Shown here in pieces: positions 44,695-54,881 of a stretch of 64,000 nt of DNA. The stretch covers positions 9,052,001-9,116,000 of the forward strand of contig CM121342.1 in assembly GCA_051530055.1 (NCBI GenBank), in the 5' to 3' direction. Source of the DNA: Neoechinorhynchus agilis. Lineage: Eukaryota; Acanthocephala. The translations under genes were made by a program, and so were the position numbers. Numbering within the stretch: position 1 is the stretch's first letter; every line of letters starts with the position of its first letter. The notes under the pieces are model-generated. The model was not told the DNA's origin, ran no database searches, and saw nothing but the letters and a program-made list of their open reading frames with translations.

Positions 44695-45352
44695 GGTCTC
44701 CAATCGATAACCTGTCTAAGCTGGAAACGTTCCTCTCAAAAGATATCGATCAATTGCGGCTCACAGGACGATTTCTGTCGCTACAGAAGATCGCTTACCT
44801 TCTGAGGACTTCTCCATGCTTCAAGTCAGTGCTCTCCTGGGATTTCGACAACTGCGTTCGATCAACCCTGTCAGAAGTCGTTAACCTACGTCTGTCCGAT
44901 AAAGCATGGAAACAGGCGATCCTTCCTATTCGATTCGGCGGTCTTAGCATCCAGAGTGCCACCGAAGTAGCAATTCCTGCCTTTTTGTCATCGATTTCGG
45001 ACCTGGTGCTGAGAATCATCCCACCACACACTCTGCTAGAGTCGCATCCACCACCTGAACTGATCGAAGCGTACGCTCAATGGACATCAATATTCGGCAG
45101 CTTCTTAACTCATGCTCATCTCCCACCGATAGAGCTCCTCTCCTGGCAGTCTCAGCTCCACACTCCAGCGACTTCTTGAAGGCTTTCCCGATCACGGCTG
45201 TTGGCACGAGGCTGGATGATCAGGCCATCACCGTCGCTGTGGGACTTCGGTTGGGCATCGAATTCTCAGGCTCATATACATGTCGGTGCGGTGAGACAGT
45301 GAACGGATCGGGAACTACATTTTGGGCGTTTTCGCATCGGTTGAGCGAATGA
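44695..45352 (+). mobile_element. LINE fragment of the WDATCVDT group
   Basis: The plus strand reads LSKLETFLSKDIDQLRLTGR, LQKIAYLLRTSPCFKS, AILPIRFGGLSIQSATEVA and PAFLSSISDLV. After a frame change near 45160 it reads FPITAVGTRLDD, AVGLRLGIEFSGSYTCRCGE. This is the stretch between reverse transcriptase and the C-terminal WDATCVDT block in the same LINE group whose tail lies at 577-860 and in its copy at 3484-3767. Both ends are truncated and it is dead. Confidence 0.75.
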
Positions 45353-45464
45353 TCTTTTAATCTCCATCCGGAAGCTTGCCTTGTTTTTTAAGGTTCAAAA
45401 GAAAAGAATTGAATTCTTTTTCACGACTAGACGTTGGGCATCTTGATATTCTTGCAAATTCGAC

Positions 45465-45782
45465 TCAATTTAAGATTTCCTCTCCTGCATTGGTATACTG
45501 TTGCTGACTTAATACACAATACTCATATCCTTTATCGATCTTCACTGGAACTATCTGCGTGAGCGACCTGAGCATATTGACCCCTCTTAACATCCTTTGT
45601 GATACATTGGAATTCACTCCACGATTCTTGAAGACAGATTCATAGAAACGCTCAAGTTTCCAGATCGGGATATTTAGATTATCACGTTCCGTTCTCATTG
45701 CGATCGTCTCTAACCTGATCCTATAGTCGATTCTCCTCGGTGCATTGTACGGAACAAAATCCGAACCATAGCTACTACTCAT
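45465..45782 (-). CDS. Possible small gene, 105 residues, unrecognised
   Basis: The intact frame MSSSYGSDFVPYNAPRRIDY ends in QQQYTNAGEEILN. It is basic, with a helical middle (WKLERFYESVFKNR) and balanced composition unlike the repeats around it. No splice sites are needed. No family was recognised. It lies next to a LINE fragment, so it may be an exon of an otherwise unseen gene. Confidence 0.35.
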   Translation of the reverse strand: MSSSYGSDFVPYNAPRRIDYRIRLETIAMRTERDNLNIPIWKLERFYESVFKNRGVNSNVSQRMLRGVNMLRSLTQIVPVKIDKGYEYCVLSQQQYTNAGEEILN

Positions 45783-46657
45783 GGAATAAAGTTTAGAATC
45801 GATGAGATCCGGGGTTTAAACTAAATTCTGACCATTCTGAATGATAAAAAACTTCCGATAACATTGACAAGAAGCACATCGTCAATTGTAGGATTCAGAC
45901 CTGCGACGCATTCGAGATTTGAAAAATATATTCCAATTTATGATATGAGTTAGCGTATTTTTTTCAACATTTCGAACTTGATCGGTATCAAGAAATAGTG
46001 CTTGACTTTATAGGAATCAATATTTTTAGCCATATCAAATTTCCCGATTTGTCCTTTTTACGGTCAAACCTTCGATTTAGTTGCAAATTTGGTAATTCTT
46101 TAGAAAGAAGTCGTTTAAAAGATATTGGATTAACTCCGGGCGTTTAATTTTTATTCGAGACGTAGATTTCGAATTTGGACAAACAAATAATTTTCAGCTT
46201 ACATTCTCAAGTTCAATATGAACTTTGATCAAAATGATGTGGTTGCAATCTGCGTTCATCAGGTTTTTGATCGATCTACCTCATTGGCGATTGATCCTCC
46301 ACTTAGAGAATGCATTTAAAGATTTCTGTAATAAACTTAGTAAAACATTAGGACTGTCAAAAAATTGTGGAGGATTTTTGAGGGGTTAAATGAACTTTAT
46401 TTATGCAAGCAAAAAGTCCAACGTCGGCAATAGCTCTCGGCATATCGGGTGAGCGGTTGACTTAAGGTGGATTCGATTGTTTTTTGTGTGTTTAACTGGC
46501 TAACGGATATGTTATCGCCCAACAAGTTGAGTAAAAAGTTGTTTTTAAAGATATTTGACGGAATCTGAAATACTCTAAAGAAACAAAAACTGAAAACCGC
46601 CTGGAAAAAACATTATGCCGCTCGGTCAACTTATTTAAAAATACCGTTTATAAGGAC

Positions 46658-47168
46658 TTATTGCCTAAACCACCTTATTTCTCGTTCTCGCTCCAATATC
46701 CCTCTGAGAGAGAGTAATCTGGTTAGGAACCACGAGAGTCCACCTGTCGATTGATCGTTAACGTTACTCACATCAAAGGAATAATCATGAATTCCAATAC
46801 ACACCAATGATGAAATTCTGCAATTGAGAAGAATTTCCGGTTCTAGACAACTAATGTTCAGCACGATTTGGCAAGTTTCGTTTTCAGTAGGCAGGTTTAT
46901 TCACCATAATCATTTCGGCTTTAAAGAACGTATAAAGATCGAAACGATTTGGTTCTAAATTGACTAATACACTTGTCTGATCTTGTCGTCTTCTGAACAA
47001 ATGGTTACTGAGGTTTACGAATATGTTGTCTGCATCCGCAGGATAAAGAATAGATGATTCGTCAGGTGCCAAAAAAGGAAGGATGGACGACAAACGGTTC
47101 TCTGGTACGATTTCTATTTTTGAACGGTGACCGTACAGCTGAGGAGGCATCAGTCTTTTCCACATCAA
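46658..47168 (-). CDS. Possible decayed or split gene, unrecognised
   Basis: Two minus-strand frames follow one another: 47168-46884 (SKIEIVPENRLSSILPFLAP, then NRFDLYTFFKAEMIMVN) and a second frame, open from about 46900 to 46658 (LPTENETCQIVLNISCLEPE, then VCIGIHDYSFDVSNV). They meet at about 46890 without an obvious intron, which looks like one protein with a frame change. No family was recognised. It could also be two exons of a larger gene. Confidence 0.25.
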
Positions 47169-47283
47169 GTGAATTTATACTTCAGTCTCTTAGCAACCAT
47201 CGAATCGTCAAACCATTTAATATTTTGACTTTATTGTTTAAGCTCTCTTATTGGTTACCCTTTATGTCGAGTGTAGTAATAAT

Positions 47284-47424
47284 ATAATAATAACACGTTT
47301 ATTTGTGAATTAACAAAGGAAATAACCCATGTATCCTTGGGTCCTCATAAACGCTCGAATTTGCAAGAGATTGATTTCGGCACTTCTTTAAGATTCGTGC
47401 AGAGATTTGAAGAATTTTTTTGCC
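47284..47424 (+). repeat. Dispersed repeat family F, copy 3
   Basis: AACACGTTTATTTGTGAATT, CATGTATCCTTGGGTCCTCA, then AGATTGATTTCGGCACTTCT and AGATTCGTGCAGAGATTTGA. It is close to the copy at 62750-62887 over about 140 bp. Confidence 0.75.
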
Positions 47425-48411
47425 GAATTAGCGATATGGATTGCGTCTTTTTAATTTTGCGTTATAGAATGGTATTTTTGTTCGCATTCGCGACAATATT
47501 TATTCAGTTTAGCAATATTTCCCGGTTATAAAATGGTTAATGAAATCCAATGCGCTTGAAGATTGCACAATTCATTTTTTATATGGCCTAAAAATTAAAA
47601 GAATTTGATGCGTCCGATATTATGTACCAAGTGCGAATGAAACGCTTTAACAACCTTGATCAAAAGCCGTACAAGATTTTGCCCCGGAAAACAATCGAAA
47701 TCAATAAATTCTTTTAATTTTTACGTCATGTAAAAAAATTCGATGTGCTAATCAAATCAAAAATATAAGTCAAAGATTTTTTCGCATCAAATCTTCCAAT
47801 GGTTTTATGAAAACTGATAACCATACTTTCAATCAACAAAGTCGAATTTATTTTAATAGTGCAAGAGTGCGCAGAAGGAAATAAAGTTTAAATTATAAGA
47901 ATTGGTGATTAATGTTCACTGAATGTCCAAATCAACATTTTTCATAGAACAATCACGTGGATTTTTGTCACCAGTTGTTGTCAATAAATCCAAAGGAAAA
48001 ACTGATGGTTATTCATTGTCTTTATATTTTATACTTTTTAGATCCGTGCAGTAACTGTATTCATATAGCACATTATTTCAAAAACAGACTCATTAAACTA
48101 ATGACAGAGATTACAGCAATATTTGTCGACAATGTTTCTTTAAATAGGTAAATTTGGTTTTCGTAAATCCTTGAAAAAGTTGTCTTGATTTCTTGAATTA
48201 AGAAGCAAGCACCAAACGCCAATAATTAACGTAAATCAACCACGAAAATCGAAAGCGAATGGATAGACCTCGATAAGAAAATAATCAAGAACAGTCCATT
48301 CCAGGATGCGAGGAATGCTAGATGCCAGGATACCTGCCTTCGCGCTTCAGCTTTTATAATTGTAAAACGTTTTATAAATTTTTGTGTTCAAGAAATAAGA
48401 CCTATGTACTT
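47425..48411. other. AT-rich spacer with one piece of the array-A repeat
   Basis: CCTTGATCAAAAGCCGTACA and CGGAAAACAATCGAAATCAA at about 47653-47715 match the reverse complement of the array-A monomer. No gene seen. Confidence 0.45.
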
Positions 48412-51400
48412 CGTGTGAGGAGCGCTTGCAGGGTTGGTTTTTCCTCAGGTTCATTTCAAGTTACGATATCGGAAAAGATTGGGCAGCATGGAAAAAGGAG
48501 CGTAGATATAGGAAGGTGCGAGGTCGAGGGGGGATGAAACGGATTAGGATTTCGAGTGTTGTGCTCCTGTAAGGAGCGCTGGTAAGCTTGGTTATTCATT
48601 TCGAGTCATAATACCCGAGAAGATTGGGGAGCATGGAAAAGCAGCGTAGGTATAAGAAGGTGCGAGTTTGAGGTAGGATGAAACGAATTAGGATTACGAG
48701 TGCTGTGCTCGTGTGGGGAGCGCTTAAAGGGTTGGTCTTTCCTCAAGTTCATTTCGAGTTATGATATCGCAGAAGATCATGCAGCATAAAAAAAAGAGCG
48801 TAAGTATGGGAAGGTGCGAGGTTCAGGGAAGATGAAGCGAATGACGATTACGAGTATTGTGCTAGTGTGAGGAACGCCGGTAAGGTTGGTCTTCCATTTC
48901 GAGTCATGATACCCGAGAAGATTGGGAAGCATGGAAAAGGAGCGAAGGTATAGAAAGGTGGGAGTTAAAGGGAGGATGAAACGAATTAGGATTACGAGTG
49001 TTGTGCTCGTGTTAGGAGCGCTTGTAAGGTTGGTCTTTCATTTCGATTCATGATACCCGAGAAGATTGGGCAGCATTGAAAAGCAGCGTAGGTATAGGAT
49101 GGTGCGAGGTTGGGGGAAAATTAACCGAATAAGAATTTCGGGTTATGACACCCTGAACACTGAGCCGCATCGAAAAGGAGTGTACGTACAAAGAGGTGCG
49201 AGATTGGGGGAGGATAAAACGAATTTGGATTACGAGTGTTGTGCTCGTGTGAGGAGCGCTTGCAAGGTTGGTCTTTCCTCAAGTTAATTTCAAGTTATGA
49301 TATCCGAGAAGATTGGGCAGCATGGAAAAAGAGCGTAGGTAAAGGAAGGTGGGTGGTTTAGGGAGGATAAAACGAATTAGGATTTCCAGTGTTGTGATCG
49401 TGTGAGGAGCGCATTTTAGGTTGATCTTTTCTCCGGTACATTTCTACTCATGAAATCCGAGGAGATTGACAGCGCTTGTAAGGTTGGTTTATCATTTCCA
49501 GTCATGACATCAGAGAAGATTAGGCAGCATGGAAAAGGAGCGTAGGTATTGGATGGTGCTAGGTTGAGGGAGGTTGATACGAATTAGGATTACGAGTGTT
49601 GTGCTCGTGTGAGGAGCGCTTGCAAGGTTGGTCTTTCCTCGGGTTCATTTCTAGTTATGACATCCGAGAAGATCGGGCAGCATGGAAAAGGAGCCTAGGT
49701 ATAGGAAGGTTGGAGGTTGAGGGAGGATAAAACGAATTAGGATTTCCAGTGTTGTGCTCGTGTGAGGAGCGCATTTTAGGTTGGTCTTTCCTCCGGTACA
49801 TCTCTACTCATGAAATCCGAAGAAATTGAGAGCGCTTGTAAGGTTGGTCTTTCAGTTCGAGTCATGACATCCGAGAATATTGGGCAGCATGGAAAAGGAG
49901 CGTAGGTACTGGGTGGTGCTAGGTTGAGGGAGGTTGATACGAATTAGGATTACGAGTGTTGTGCTCGTGTGAGGAGCGCATGTAAGCTTGGTCTTTCCTC
50001 CGGTTCATTTTGAGTCATGATATCCGCGAAGTTTGAGCTGCATGAAAAAAGAGCGCATGTATAGAAAGGTGCGAGATTGAGGGTGAAACGAATTAGAAGT
50101 ACGAGTGTTGTGCTCGCGTGAGGAGCGCTTGGAAGGTTGGTCTTTCCTCAGGTTCATTTCAAGTTATGATATCGGAGAAGATTGGGCAGCATAAAAATAG
50201 GAGCGTAGGTATAGGAAGGTGCGAGGTTGAGAGCGGAAGAAACGGATTAGGATTACGAGTGTTGTGCTCCTGTTAGGAGCGCTGGTAATGTTGGTCTTTC
50301 ATTTCGAGTCATGATACCCGACAAGATTGGGGAGCATGGAAAAGGAGCGTAGGTATAAGAAGGTGCGAGTATGAGGTAGGATGAAACAAATTAGGATTAC
50401 GAGTGCTGTGCTCGTGTGAGGAGCACATGCAAGGTTGGTCTTTCCTCCGATTCATTTCAACTTAATATACCCTAGAAGATTGGGAAGCATGGAAAAAGGA
50501 GCGTAGGTATAGGAAGGGTCGAGGTTAAGGGGGATTAAACGAATTAGAATTACGAGTGTTGTGCTCGTGTGAGAAGCGTTTGCAAGGTTGTTCTATCCTC
50601 AGGTTCAATTCAAGCTTTGATATCCGAGAAGATTGGGCAGCATTTAAAAAATAGCGAAGCTATAAGAAGTTGCGAGGTTCAGGGAAGATGAAGCGAATGA
50701 CGATTACGAGTGTTGTGCTAGTGCCAGGAACGCCGGTAAGGTTGGTCTTCCATTTCGAGTCATGATACCCGAGAAGATTGGGAAGCATGGAAAAGGAGCG
50801 TAGGTATAGGAAAGTGCGAGTTAAAGGGAGGATGAGACGAATTAGGATTACGAGTGTTGTGCTTGTGTGAGGAGCGCTTGTAAGGTTGGTCTTTAATTTC
50901 GAGTCATGATACCGGAGAAGATTGGGCAGCATTGAAAAGCAGCGTAGGTATAGGATGGTGCGAAATTGTGGTAAAATTAAACGAATAAGAATTTAGGGTA
51001 ATGACACCCTGAACACTGAGCCACATGGAAAAAGGAGCGTACGTACAGGGAGGTGCGAGATTGGAATAGGTTGATACGAAATAGGATTACGAGTGTTGTG
51101 CTCGTGTGAGGAGCGCTTGCAAGGTTGGTCTTTCCTCGGGTTCATTTCTAGTTATGACATCCGAGAAGATCGGGCAGCATGGAAAAGGAGCCTAGGTATA
51201 GGAAGGTGCGAGATCGAGGGAGGATGAAACGAATTTGGATTGCGGGTGTTGTGCTCGTGTGTGGGGCGCTTGCAAGGTTGGTCTTTCCTCAAGTTAATTT
51301 CAAGTTATGATATCCGAGAAGATTGGGCAGCATGAAAAAAGAGCCTAGGTATAGGAAGGTGGGAGGTTGAGGGAGGATGAAACGAATTAGGATTTCCAGT

Positions 51401-51930
51401 ATTGTGCTCGCGTGAGGAGCGCATTTTAGGTTGGTCTTTCCCCCGGTACATCTCTACTCATGAAATCCGAGGAGATTGAGAGCGCTTGTAAGGTTGGTTT
51501 ATCATTTCCAGTCATGACATCCGAGAAGATTGGGCAGCACGGAAAAAGAGCGTAGGTATAGGAAGTTGCGAGGTTGAGGGAGGATTATACGAATTAGAAT
51601 TACAAGTGTTGTGGTCGTGTGAGGAGCGCTTTTAAGGTTGGTTCTACATTTCGAGTTATGATACCCGAGAAGATTGAGCAGCATTGAAAAGGAGCTTAGG
51701 TATGGGAACGTGTGGGTTTGAGGGAGGATGAAATGAATTATGATTATGGGTGTTGTGCTCGTGTGAGGAGCTATTGTTAGTTTTATCTTTCCTCCAGTTC
51801 ATTTCGAGTCATGATATTCGAGAAGATTGGGCAGGATGGAAAAGGATCGTAGGTATTGGAAAGTGTGAGGTTGGGGAAGGATGATACGAATTAGGATTAC
51901 GAGTGTTGTGCTCGTGTGAAATGTTGTAGG
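48412..51930 (+). repeat. Tandem array C', older copy of the 145-bp family, about 24 units
   Basis: Same monomer as 20330-23935 in the same orientation: GAGTGTTGTGCTCGTGTGAG, AAGGTTGGTC, CCGAGAAGATTGGGCAGCAT, GTATAGGAAGGTGCGAG. Units differ from each other far more than in array C, and several carry deletions or a TTTCTACTCATGAAATCCG variant. This suggests it stopped being homogenised earlier. At its right end the last unit runs into non-repeated LINE-like sequence. Confidence 0.93.
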
Positions 51931-52027
51931 TTTGTTGTAAAAATTGTGGTGGTAGGGTTGAGAGGCATTTTGATTGTGTGTTTAAAATAGTTTCAAGGCA
52001 CCTCTTCCCGGATAAAACATATTTCAT
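51890..52027 (-). mobile_element. LINE C-terminal coding end at the edge of array C'
   Basis: On the minus strand the sequence right of the last monomer reads KRCLETILNTQSKCLSTLPP, then QFLQQTYNI, and continues in frame into the monomer as SHEHNTRNPNSYHPSP. The LP......H.(H/Y)NTR...(N/D)...P arrangement is the usual end of CR1/jockey-type LINE reverse transcriptases. It is only a fragment. Confidence 0.5.
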
Positions 52028-52386
52028 TAGAATGAAATATTTCGCGACATTGTTTCTGAGTTTACCGATAATGAGGCGAGGCCTTCTCTAGAAATATTTT
52101 ATATGAGCGAAATTCATAAATGATACGTTAATACATAATTATCGTAAAAAGGCGATTATATTTACCTCAATTTGGTCTGAAATTGTGGGCAATCGCCAGA
52201 GATTTTCGAAGTTGATGTCCTTAATGGTAATACTGCAGATTTAAAGTATTGAAAGGTTAAAAAAATGAATGAAGCAACGTTAAAAACAATAGGTTTGAAC
52301 ACACACCGCATCGAAATCGTGGTTCGACTGTGTTTTATGGGTCGTTTTCCGGCGTAGAAATTGAAGTGATTTTATTTTCTAAAACC

Positions 52387-52420
52387 GATATTTTGGCACT
52401 ATCTTGTGCCTTTATCATTG
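52387..52420 (-). other. Hammerhead-like signature of Penelope terminal type
   Basis: The minus strand reads AATGATAAAGGCAC, a loop AAGATA, then GTGCCAAAATATCGG. GGCAC and GTGCC pair perfectly between the TGATAA and AAAAT blocks. It lies about 90 bp from the GIY-YIG end of the Penelope-like fragment. Confidence 0.45.
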
Positions 52421-52499
52421 TCTAAAAATTGCGTGAGGAATGGATCAATATTCACTGCCCTAGGATAGAGCCTAAAGTCCGCCTTATTCGTTTGGCGGA

Positions 52500-53200
52500 T
52501 GAATAGGGCCGCCAAATTTACACGGTCCCATTTTGTTTCACTGCGTGCCAAAATGATAGCGTTATCAATGTCCATTTAGTGGTTTGGCCTACATATGACT
52601 TTTCATATTCGGTGCAAGGAATTTTATACACGAATCCTTTGCCTTGATGTTTTTCACGTTTCTTCACCGTGGAACTTGGTTGTTTACTTCTCTTGGTGTA
52701 GATACAACACCACATCTTCTGACGCGCCTCCTTTAATCAGGCTGTTAATTGTAGTGAACTCGTCGACGAATGGTGCTTCTATTAAGGCTTTTTGTTTTGA
52801 ATTCTGGCACATAGTTTTTGTATAGAAAGCCCTGCAACTAGCTCTTCTTATCATGTAGATTGGAAAGCACTTTCCTTTTAATATGCTCCACAGAAATTCA
52901 AGTTCCGCGCTAAGTGAATCTTAGATTGAGTAATAGTTATAGGCCCGGTCAAATAGCGACTTAATCCTCGCTATCTTGTATTTAATTCGTGCAATTGTAA
53001 TGAAAGGTGCAATGTCAGTCGGTATACCAATCTTTCTGTATACACCAGTCTCAAACTCAGCTCCTTTTCGCGTTAACGAAATGTCCAAAAAGAGATCGCA
53101 TTATGATTCTCCGAGTCTACTGTCAATTGGATGTTGCTGTGCGTGGAATTCAGCATGTGAGCCAACGTTTCCGGTTCTGTGGTTTCATGAACTAAGATAA
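52500..53200 (-). mobile_element. Penelope-like retroelement fragment with GIY-YIG end
   Basis: On the minus strand the 3' part of a Penelope-type reverse transcriptase is seen around AISFWTFR and VYTERLVYR, followed by a spacer. A GIY-YIG start follows: KGFVYKIPCTEYEKSYVGQT (family GVVYKIPCxxCxKVYVGQTGR). The fragment is truncated and does not read through as one frame. It lies beside a Gypsy gag fossil. Confidence 0.72.
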
Positions 53201-53863
53201 AAGTGCCCTCTACGTATCTCCACTTCCGCCATCGCTTGTTCCATAAGAAGGCTCATTTCCAATATCGCCTCGAACGATACTGATCGACCATCCTCCATGC
53301 CCTCGGGCCAACGGCAACGAATTTTCCTTTCCACTTTTGGCTCGCTCAGCCCGATCGCAAATCGGTGTCTAAGTCGTTCGTTGAGATTCTGTCCATAACT
53401 GCAACCTATACTCAAAAATCGCAATCTATCTGCGAACTCCGCGAATTTCTCCCCCGTATTCCGAATTGCTTGTTCGGACGCGAACTGAGCAGCAAACAAG
53501 GTCACCGCCGGTGCGTAGTCTCTTAATTTCCTGAACCAACTCGTTAAATCGCAAATCACCTGGGTCCTTTGGGAACATATATTTTTCTAACCGACTTAAG
53601 GTCATATCGCCCATGTACGTCAATAACAAGGTCGCCTTGGCACTTTCGACCAACTCACAATCACATCTTATACCCTTCACCCAAAGAAGACGTTCAAATC
53701 TACGGACATACATTGTCCATTCGCTCGCTGTGGTACGGGAGGAAGGAACCATCTTGAAATTCTCTATTTTCCGGTCCAAATAAATAGGATTCGTTATTTT
53801 ATGATTCACGTCGTCGAGGATCCCATTGCTGCAACCAGTTGTTACAGCTTGACTAGCCATCAA
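53185..53863 (-). mobile_element. Gypsy-family gag fossil
   Basis: A minus-strand capsid-region fragment of gag: a WTMYVRRFERLL block, a LLTYMGDMTLSRLEKY block, and a later section typical of the gag C-terminal domain (EFADRLRFLSIGC). No protease, polymerase or terminal repeats are seen beside it. It is broken, with at least one break, and may be of the same family as the pol piece at 40055-40735. Confidence 0.75.
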
Positions 53864-54156
53864 CTCTTGTTTTGTGGGGAAGGCAAAAGTAACTTTTATT
53901 GGCTATCCAATTCATTCCACATATCTCCTGTTATATTGGCCAGCCAAGGGAGGAGGATGAAGGAACATCGCTATTCACTGAAGAAACAGGGCACGAACTC
54001 CGCTGTGGTTTCCCACTCTCTGAAGCGTGTTATCATCGAGGCCATGTTCATTCAGGGAGCCAATACTTTCGAGGGAAACAAGACAGATTATTCCTTAAAG
54101 TCTAGGATACCTCCGGATACGACAATGATGTTTCCAAATTCCTTTTCAGATAATTG

Positions 54157-54190
54157 ACTGAAGAAGTCCAGCGTGATTGGACGAAATATT
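54157..54190 (+). other. Hammerhead-like signature of Penelope terminal type
   Basis: CTGAAGAAGTCC, loop AGCGTGATT, then GGACGAAATATT. GTCC and GGAC pair between CTGAAGA and GAAAT. Same form as at 12921-12953. Confidence 0.5.
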
Positions 54191-54399
54191 TCAATTAAAG
54201 TGATTCTTTGATATAATTTTTTCCCCACCGCCACATACTCATGGATTTTATCTTTAACTATTGATTCATTCCCCAGGTAATTTTTATACCGTGATAAAGG
54301 CCCAAGATTCTACCGAAATATCTGATTTTAAATATAAAATCATTTTAATTTCTACGCCAGAAAACAACCTATATGAATAATTCAATCTTCGAACTGTAT

Positions 54400-54512
54400 T
54401 TTATTCGCGTTTGGCTACGGAAGAATCGAAATGCAGTGACGTCAATAGCAAAAGACGTATTCGAAGTTTATTTAAACGTAGAAAAATAATAGTCCCATTT
54501 GATTTTGAGCTA
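54400..54512 (+). repeat. Dispersed repeat family G, copy 1, carrying TGACGTCA
   Basis: TTCGCGTTTGGCTACGGAAG, AGTGACGTCAATA, GAAGTTTATTTAAACGTAGA and CATTTGATTTTGAGCTATTC. A second copy is at 62596-62715. Confidence 0.8.
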
Positions 54513-54524
54513 TTCATGACGAAC

Positions 54525-54612
54525 CTTGGGAAAATGTCGGAATAATCCAACAAGTGAAATAAATTGGTGAATTTAAATCCGGGCGGAGTGGCAAAACTAA
54601 AAAAAGAGTGTA
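54525..54612 (-). repeat. Single inverted end of the array-D family
   Basis: CCTTGGGAAAATGTCGGAAT, CAACAAGTGAAATA, then TTAAATCCGGGCGGAGTGGC and AAAACTAAAAAAAG. It matches the right end of the cluster at 25375-26375. Confidence 0.75.
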
Positions 54613-54881
54613 TTTTTACCTATGAAGATACTAATCTAAGACATAAATGATTTTTTGAGCTTTTGAAGATGATTTTCGTCTCGTATAAGCCGAAATAGAT
54701 TCGGAATCTTGATCCTTCTTGTCTCGAGCGAAAGATTTAATCTAGAACTAAAAAAAGAATTTTAGGGAGTTTATAAGAAAATCGAATCCCTTATAATGCG
54801 GTTCTAAGATCAATTTACATTTCGACCTAAAAAATCCGTCGCGTTCTTTTTATGGAAATTCTTTAGAAAAATTGTGAACAA

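Noticed and set aside
53801-54157. 118-codon plus-strand frame opposite the gag fossil
   Set aside because: It overlaps retroelement DNA, with no family resemblance and no splice context.
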